Positions 57,321 to 64,000 of a stretch of DNA of 64,000 bases are shown in pieces (the first letter of the stretch is position 1; the number at the start of each line of letters is the position of its first letter). Both the position numbers and the translations under genes were made by a program. Under the pieces are notes generated by a model. That model was not told where the DNA came from. It made no database searches and saw only the letters and a program-made list of their open reading frames with translations. The stretch is from Solea solea (Eukaryota > Chordata > Actinopteri > Pleuronectiformes > Soleidae), in contig NC_081142.1 of assembly GCF_958295425.1 (NCBI RefSeq), positions 9,219,754-9,283,753 on the forward strand. The letters run 5' to 3'.

Positions 57321-59881
57321 GACCCGCTGGTTGCCGCCCACTCCGTGTTTACAGCAGCTACTTACACGTTCTCTCTGTGGGCAGATATCCATGTCAACGG
57401 CCCAAGTTGTGCAACGCGTGTATGAACTCTGCTGCGTCATTATGACCAGTCACTAACAGTTATCCGCAATTAATTTTTTTCTACTCACAATGACTTCACG
57501 TTTGCCTACAGTATCTACATGGTCCCTTTGAGATATCTTGAGTTTCACATAGTCACAATGAAGCTGAATAAAACTAAAACATAATATATAGAAGTATTAA
57601 ACAGAAATATACATTAAGTTCCTCGGGCATGCATGTGCATGCATGTGTGTGTGTGTGTGTGTGTGTGTGCATACGTCACATATAGCCTCCTCTATTCTTT
57701 CCTGTATGAGTTTCAAACAGTTACATTTTCTTGGACTAGGTCTTACTGATAGAAGTTGATCAGATCTATAATTTGCAAAGTAGAAAAATACAAACAGTTA
57801 TTCTTGGATTTTCACAGATTTTTTCTATCTATTTTACTTGAGATGGATTATTTCTTTGTTGGGGGTGTTTAGACCGCCCTTAACCCAAACCAGTTCCACT
57901 TTATTTACAAATGTACATATACTGATTAGGTATTGTTGGCCTGGTCTGATGTTTTAAATGATTTGCAGTTGAATGGAGGAAAAATACGCACCATTTAAAA
58001 CATAAAGGTGCTTTAATGTGTATGTGAAAACATTTATTAACGCAATGAAATGTAAATGAAGCAGTTAATTTGTTGTTTGCACTGAACACGTGACCAAAAC
58101 AAGTTCTACCCACAACATTAGACAAAATAGACCGTAACATCCGGGTTTTCTGTCACACTTGAAAGGGTCCGTAAAGTAACAAGCACTGTGTTTGATCTCA
58201 CCGTACCTTAACTCAAACATGAACTTAATCCCATCCTGTAAATGTGATATATTCCTTATTAATCCGTCATCTCGTGTTTTTTAAAATAAATAAATAAATA
58301 AATACACGCATTTGACACAGCGTGTATTTATCCCAGTATTTTACCTCCACACAGAAACCACTAGATGACGCTGCAGGTCAACATTACCCAAACAAAACAG
58401 CTGCTCTTATAATCTCTGACAAACTTGGCGTCGCAGGATAGAACAATTGAACACGGGATTACAGATGCTGGGAAATCTTGGAATATCACTTTTACGTGTT
58501 TGTTTGAGAAATGTCAAAATATTCTTTAGAGGATCCTGTTGGCTTCTTAATAACTCATCACAGAGAGATTTGTTTTTAAAACAATTCTATTTTGAATATG
58601 TCTGTGAAATATTGAAAATTAATATTTAAGTAGACAGTTAAGCAAGAGCACAAGTGCAACTAGGCTAATAATTTATAAATATATTAAACGTTACATCAAA
58701 ATTCAAATCAAAACTCATACACCATCTGTTTTTCTCCAAAGTGACTACTTGTTTTTTTTCTGTTCTCTGCATTTTGATTATAAACTCACTTATAAACCTC
58801 AGACATATTGTAAAATCACAGTGACTGTCAGGGATCTGGACTATGGCGATAATGCATTATAATTATATGAAGTCTATACAAACCATGCATTTTAACCAGA
58901 GTCAGATACTAGAGAAATATCATCGTCTTTGACTTTAGGATTGTTTTTAAATCTATGCTATGAAGTTTCTTTTTTGCCTTGTACGCACTGATTATACCTG
59001 GACAATTGAAACAGTTTGGTCAGACATTTTTTCCACAGATGCTGCAAATTTTCCAATAAATGAATGTACTTGATTGTGCATAACCTGCAAAACCTGCCCA
59101 GCTGTCCACTCACTAGATTAATTTTATAATTATAATTATTATTATTGTTAAACTAAGATGCTATACTGTGTGATCAAGCCTGGCTCCACAAGGGTTCTTA
59201 TGCATTTATTGACATAAAAATATGTAGAAAAGCAACATTATTCGCTGACATACAGTACATGTGACATGTCGGAGACTGTAATTTAAAATGTGGGTAAAGC
59301 TATAAAGATATAGCCATAAACATATAGGCCTACAGCACATACAGTAAATAAAATAACATGAATGTGCTTCCTTGTTTCTGTATGCCCTCTTTGCCCTTTT
59401 GATTTTGATTCGATTCATACATTTCAGTGTGTTCAAATAATGTGTATTTTACTAAACAGTATAGTCCAATGTTGATATAAAACTTTGCTGAGGCCAGTTC
59501 ATGGTTAAATCAATTCATTGTATGTAAACAGTGACCCAGTCTTCAGCCTGGTACTTTTTGTTTTAAAATACAATTTAAAAAAATGTATGCACCTAAATTG
59601 TGATCTAATCATAAATCACACACACCATTTTTTTTAATTAAATGTGCATCCAGCTTTTTGCATATTTTACAGGTCAACTGACTCACACTGTGTAGCCTAG
59701 TGTAGTGCATTACACCGGAGAGCATATGGGGTCAACACACACACACGCACACACACAGGAATTCCCAAACTTTGCATCCAAGCTCAGATTTACAACACTG
59801 CTGTCCTGATCCAGATCCTTATCCTCCCACTGACGCGCGGACGCACCAGTGTCTCCACTGGTGCTGCTGAATGCTGCAAGG

Positions 59882-59882
59882 C

Positions 59883-59979
<97 letters not shown>

Positions 59980-59991
59980 GAGAGAGAGAGA
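59882..59991. repeat. (GA)n tract of about 110 bp
   Basis: Nearly pure AG/GA with a few gggaga interruptions, ending about 30 bases before the ATG of the next candidate gene. It can form H-DNA and binds GAGA-type factors. The Leu/Ser-run frame on the other strand is an artefact. Confidence 0.95.
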
Positions 59992-60023
59992 CTCATGGGA
60001 TGCTGATGATTGATCCGGACTAA

Positions 60024-60627
60024 GTGGATGCTATCGATGCGGCTTGCAGATGTTTTCCCCTCCAGTTGGTTCAACAAGCTGATGCGCACAATGAGACCTG
60101 TTCTTCTCCTCACATGTCTCTCAGACACGGTAGGTGTTCCCTCATCCGTCAACTCTCAATCTTTTCTCCAGTGTTGTTGATCCTTCCTGCTCAAGTGAGC
60201 GCATGGTTACAGCATCCTCAGAGGTGGAAAAAACACACCAACAACTGCGTCTCACATTTGCAGTCCTTCATAGGTGTGTTTGTGTTCTCGTGTGCCACAG
60301 GTAGTGTGAGCAGCAGCTGCGCACTGTATGGGAACGCCGGGTCATCGATGCAGAACTCCTCAGCGCTGTTCGGGATGGTCAGCCACTGTCAGACCCCCGC
60401 GTTCACGGACTTCACCGGCATGACGCTCTCCATGTTCAGCGGCAAGGCGGACATCTGTGCGCGGCGAGCCGGGAGCGGTGCTTATGGATCTCAGCTTTGC
60501 CGGAGCCCACATGACACCGCGACTCCCATGAGCTGCGCCAGCCCCAAGCGACTCTGCGCGTCCGAGCCAAAAACGCATGTGTCAGCCAAAGCTCCGCGCT
60601 CCTGCTTCTCTCTCGCACCCGTGCAAG
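60024..60627 (+). CDS. First coding exons of an unidentified gene (partial)
   Basis: Exon A (ATG 60024 to 60129, or a shorter start MSLRHG at 60114) ends with a GTAGGT donor. Exon B (60301-60627) has a TGCCACAG acceptor and a GTAAGG donor. The phases match (1 and 1), and exon B is GC-rich and open over 327 bases. The protein reads SVSSSCALYGNAGSS, later FGMVSHCQTPAFTDFTGMTL and CASPKRLCASEPKTH, with many Ser, Cys and Ala and no domain I recognise. I do not know the family. By synteny with human DIO1, whose neighbour is GLIS1, the N-terminal exons of a glis1-like zinc-finger gene are a guess only; a frame starting at 60082 runs into a stop and was not chosen. Confidence 0.5.
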
Positions 60628-63600
60628 GTAAGGTCGAGCCCGATTTATTTGATGCTGCAGTGGTGACTGCAGGTTGGAGCTGATTAAATGGATAGATATG
60701 AATGCGATAGTAGTTAATAAATAATATCAATTTCACTGCCGTCACTGAAAATAGTAAACATACAGAGTAAAAAAAAAAGTATCAGATTCGCGATATATCG
60801 TTAATTATTTCCGCGATACAATTTCTGATGATTAAAGATTAAAGTTTCACTCGGGAGTAAAAGCCACTAATTGTGTTTTTTAAACTTCTTTATGGGCAGA
60901 AAACAACAAACACATGTTAAACAGAAACATTTCACAATTTTCTGAGGCAAACATATTTACCTGTATTAATATTTTAGGCGTTTGCACACAGTGCATAAAC
61001 ACTATAGCTCCATATATTTTGAAGAAAATGATACCACAACATATATTGTAAGTGCACATGTGCAAGAGCTAATTGAGAGTAAATTGAGGGCCAATAACCA
61101 GTTTTGTCAAACAGCAGCTGCTTCATTCTTGCCAATTTGACCAATTAGTGGGTCACTGAGATTGATGAAAAAAGAGCCGCCATCTGAAACGCTGCTGTTT
61201 CCACATGGCTCCTTCTCCAGCATCATCCTTTGATGCACTGCTGTTCAGAGTATTTGTGCTGCGAGCTCTGTTGTTTGCAGTGGTGGATTAGGTCTCACTA
61301 ATTAAAGCCAGAGCTCACTGGGATCCTTGGCCATGCAGTTCATAAATAACAGCATAATCAAAGTGTCTGTTGCTGCACATGTGAAGTGATGTGCTGTATG
61401 TGCAGCGACTGCCAAGCATAAGCCTGCATTTCCTACGGATGTTAACAAGGCATGGCAGCGTTTAGTTAGTGTGATGTTGACTCATTTAGATGAAGAGAAA
61501 CTGTGGCAGGTTGGATCCGTATCAGTGAATGGATTCTGACTTTGCCTCTAATTTTCAAAAAATGCTCAAATGACATTTTAATGACTGTGTAATCTATAGT
61601 TGATGCCTTGCAAAACAAGGAAATAAGACAAAACTTTGGCTCATTGGAAACGTTCAACAACAACTGCAACAACAACTGCACACAGAGTCCAGAGTGGAAA
61701 GTGGGTTCTCAGTCTGTGTGGAAGTCTGATCCATCCTGTTTAGACAGAGTGTTGTTGTGAGAAGGGCGGAGGTAATTACAACCCCATCCTAAATTATGAT
61801 TAGACGAAAAAAAAAAACTTTTATATTAGCAGTCATCCTTGCAGCAAGAAGAAGATCAACGGATTTGATTATTGTTTCTTCTCGCTAAACACAAACCATA
61901 TGTTTGCCGAATGTGTCTCAGCATTTATGAGTTGTGTTGGAGCACAGTTGTGCCCTCAGAACCTCCATCCCCAGCATCCCGCACCAGAATGAATCGTCTC
62001 ATTGTCTCTGCAGCGCTTTTGAACTCGCTTCCCGTAAACTGTGGGAATGCAAGATGTATAATGTGTTTGTGGATTATGTTGTACGGATTAACGCTGGAGC
62101 GAGACGCGCACACACACACACACACACACTCACACTGGCTTGTCTGTTTGTTTTGCTTTGATTCAGTGAGGCGGTTTATTGATATTTTTAATAATTTCAG
62201 TATCTTGTGGCTTTTGTGAATGAAAGCAGCTTTCAGCCCTTTGTGGAAACGCAAGCCAACAACTACTTCCTGAAGAGCACTTTGATTCAGCTTCACATAT
62301 AAAAGTAATTGTCATATTTCTTCTATTTATTTTGCAGTTATATTTGAATAATAAAACGTTTGATTTGCTTTCATTTCACCCCCCTAATGTTGCTGTCAAC
62401 ATATTCCAGACATGTGTGTGTTGTTTTACAGGCTCCTTTGTGGAGTACGGAGTATGAAAGTGATCTCAGTACTCATCAGTCTTTTGTATCATGCCTCATT
62501 TCCGACCGATCGTATTACACACTCCCATTTAGGGACAGAGCCAGAGTTTTAACTGCATTTTCAACCATGACTCGAGATTCATACTGAAAAGAATCTCTGA
62601 ACAAACACAGGCTGTAATAAGTTTCTTGAAGGAAGTGACACATTAGGGAGATGTCTGACCTATCATGTGTCGTGTGATTGCAAAATGTAAACACTTACTA
62701 ATTGATAAAAGTAATAAAATGCAGTGCACTGACGACGTGTCATATAATCCTCAGTTTTATTAACACTTAAGGGACACCGGTTGTCCAAGTACTAAAAAAA
62801 ATGCAACTCTATGCTGTGATTTCTTTTTATGAATTTGAGCTAAGATGTTTCTGTGCGTTTGTATTTAGGACAGATTTAGGACACTGTTACAAAAAAGTGT
62901 TCAATTACAGACTAAAGGAGCCGAAGTGCTGTATTTTGATTGGATGTTACCTTTCCTTTTAGAAATGATTTTTATGTCACAACTAACTCACTAAACAATT
63001 AGTGTAAATCAGAACTCCTGGAAAATTGCTCTGTATTTCTCTTTACATGGAGTTGATCGTGGCACAGACTTTACAGCAGAAACTTGGTTGGGAAAGCGCG
63101 TGTGTATTGTGCTTTGTGAGAGGAACAGCGGCTGATCATCCCGGCACTGCGACTCTATAACTGTGCTATAAATATAAGTGCCCACCGGCAACGAAAATAT
63201 TTAGCTTGCAAAGAAAAACACTTGACCCCTCTTGAAAAAGAATATCAGGTTTGAATGAATTGTGTACTCTCGCATCATTTGATACCTTACTAAAGTTTCT
63301 CCTGGCTGGGACGATGCTGGGCCGAGGGAAAATGTTTGAATTAGAGGAGTGAGCTGGAGTCTCACACTCCCTGTCTGTTTATTCAGTCTGTAAAGAGATG
63401 AGTAATGGCCTCATAAATCCGATCATTGTTAAAAATGTCTTTTTTGACGGCTCCTCGCCAAGGTTTGCTGTAACGCACACATCACCACCGCGTGGCAGGT
63501 TTCTCTTCCACATTCAGACTCAACACATGTGTGCACACCTGCATGGCAGGACACAAGCATCCATTTGTAATTCATGCAGACGCTGTGCCAACATATACTC

Positions 63601-64000
63601 ACACACACACACACACTGACCCGCTCACACACATACAGTGTATAAACACACACGCACGCACACACATTTGCCTCGTTTTTGTGGTAAAGTGGCATTGGCA
63701 CTAAAGTTTGAAGTCCCCCCAAAACAGAATTAATTTCCGGTGTTTTATGCGGCAGCACCAGAAAACATCAGATTACAGGGTGATAATCTGACTGTTATGA
63801 GAAACAAGCATCTCTGACAACACTCAACGACAGCTTCCCACTGGCCTGTGAATTATTCTGGATGTGATCATGTGAGTGCAAAGAGGAAAGCATTGAGTGC
63901 TTGTTTCAGTTATTCCACTCAAACAAAGTAGATTATTTCACTATGTCGCTTCCATCTATTCTGTTTGCAAGACATGGGCTGGATTTTATTGTTACTTTAA
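60628..64000 (+). other. Probable large intron of the unidentified gene
   Basis: No further exon with good splice sites and a compatible phase was found. CA repeats lie at about 62108-62127 and 63599-63616. 61080-61460 and 61940-62100 are repeat-free, evenly composed sequence and possible regulatory elements. Confidence 0.35.

Larger units (their letters stand above)
57234..60023. other. dio1 promoter side and intergenic region
   Basis: dio1 5'UTR with a (CTGT)n tract at 57281-57320, a (GT)n at about 57645-57668 and an (AAAT)n at about 58283-58302. Otherwise AT-rich, with no coding exon recognised. The end is the (GA)n tract ahead of the next gene. Confidence 0.5.

Noticed and set aside
60082..60129. 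Start codon MRTMRPVLLL with a signal-peptide-like sequence
   Set aside because: Joined to the next exon this frame gives an immediate stop; the frame from 60024 or 60114 continues through exon B.
59790..60152. Long Ser-Leu repeat frame on the minus strand
   Set aside because: Direct translation of the (GA)n tract, with no splice or family support.
62431..62587. Possible exon after ttttacag at 62431
   Set aside because: In the phase left by the previous exon it stops after a few codons and shows no family similarity.

Overview
This is a piece of a vertebrate genome, almost certainly from a teleost fish. The genes are split into many short exons with GT-AG boundaries. Their translated exons match well-known vertebrate proteins. 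The introns and spacers are full of fish-type repeats: CA/GT and AT microsatellites, a Tc1 transposase relic, an L2-type LINE fragment, and tRNA-headed or L2-tailed SINE fragments. I found no bacterial or viral gene organisation, no CRISPR array and no obvious novel system.

Layout: 1-2493 (+) is the 3' coding end of a very acidic protein, most likely erich3. It converges tail to tail with tnni3k (-, stop 3679, ATG 16401, 25 exons, 835 aa). Directly behind it on the same strand is fpgt (-, 18077-22154, 4 exons, 585 aa), in the same FPGT-TNNI3K tandem order as mammals. Next is acot11 (-, 24376-31915, 15 coding exons, 573 aa), with a probable 5'UTR exon near 33108-33180. It lies head to head with ssbp3 (+, 34941-49273, 18 exons, 383 aa), whose first exon is GC-rich. 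ssbp3 converges on dio1 (-, 54354-57233, 4 exons, 248 aa), a selenoprotein with an in-frame TGA at residue 126 and a convincing SECIS hairpin at 54059-54117. Two splice-compatible coding exons of an unidentified + strand gene start at about 60024, and the rest of the window is probably its intron.

The genes do not form one pathway. They comprise a cardiac TKL kinase (tnni3k), fucose salvage (fpgt), acyl-CoA hydrolysis (acot11), a LIM-homeodomain cofactor (ssbp3) and thyroid hormone activation (dio1). As I remember the human map, erich3/tnni3k/fpgt and acot11/ssbp3/dio1 sit in two separate parts of chromosome 1p. The fpgt-acot11 junction here (22.2-24.4 kb) would then be a synteny joint.

Exon boundaries were deduced by hand from reading frame, splice sites and remembered family sequence. 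The frames close exactly for all five complete genes. The least certain items are the erich3 name, the identity of the 60 kb gene, UTR ends, repeat family names and the possible conserved noncoding elements.
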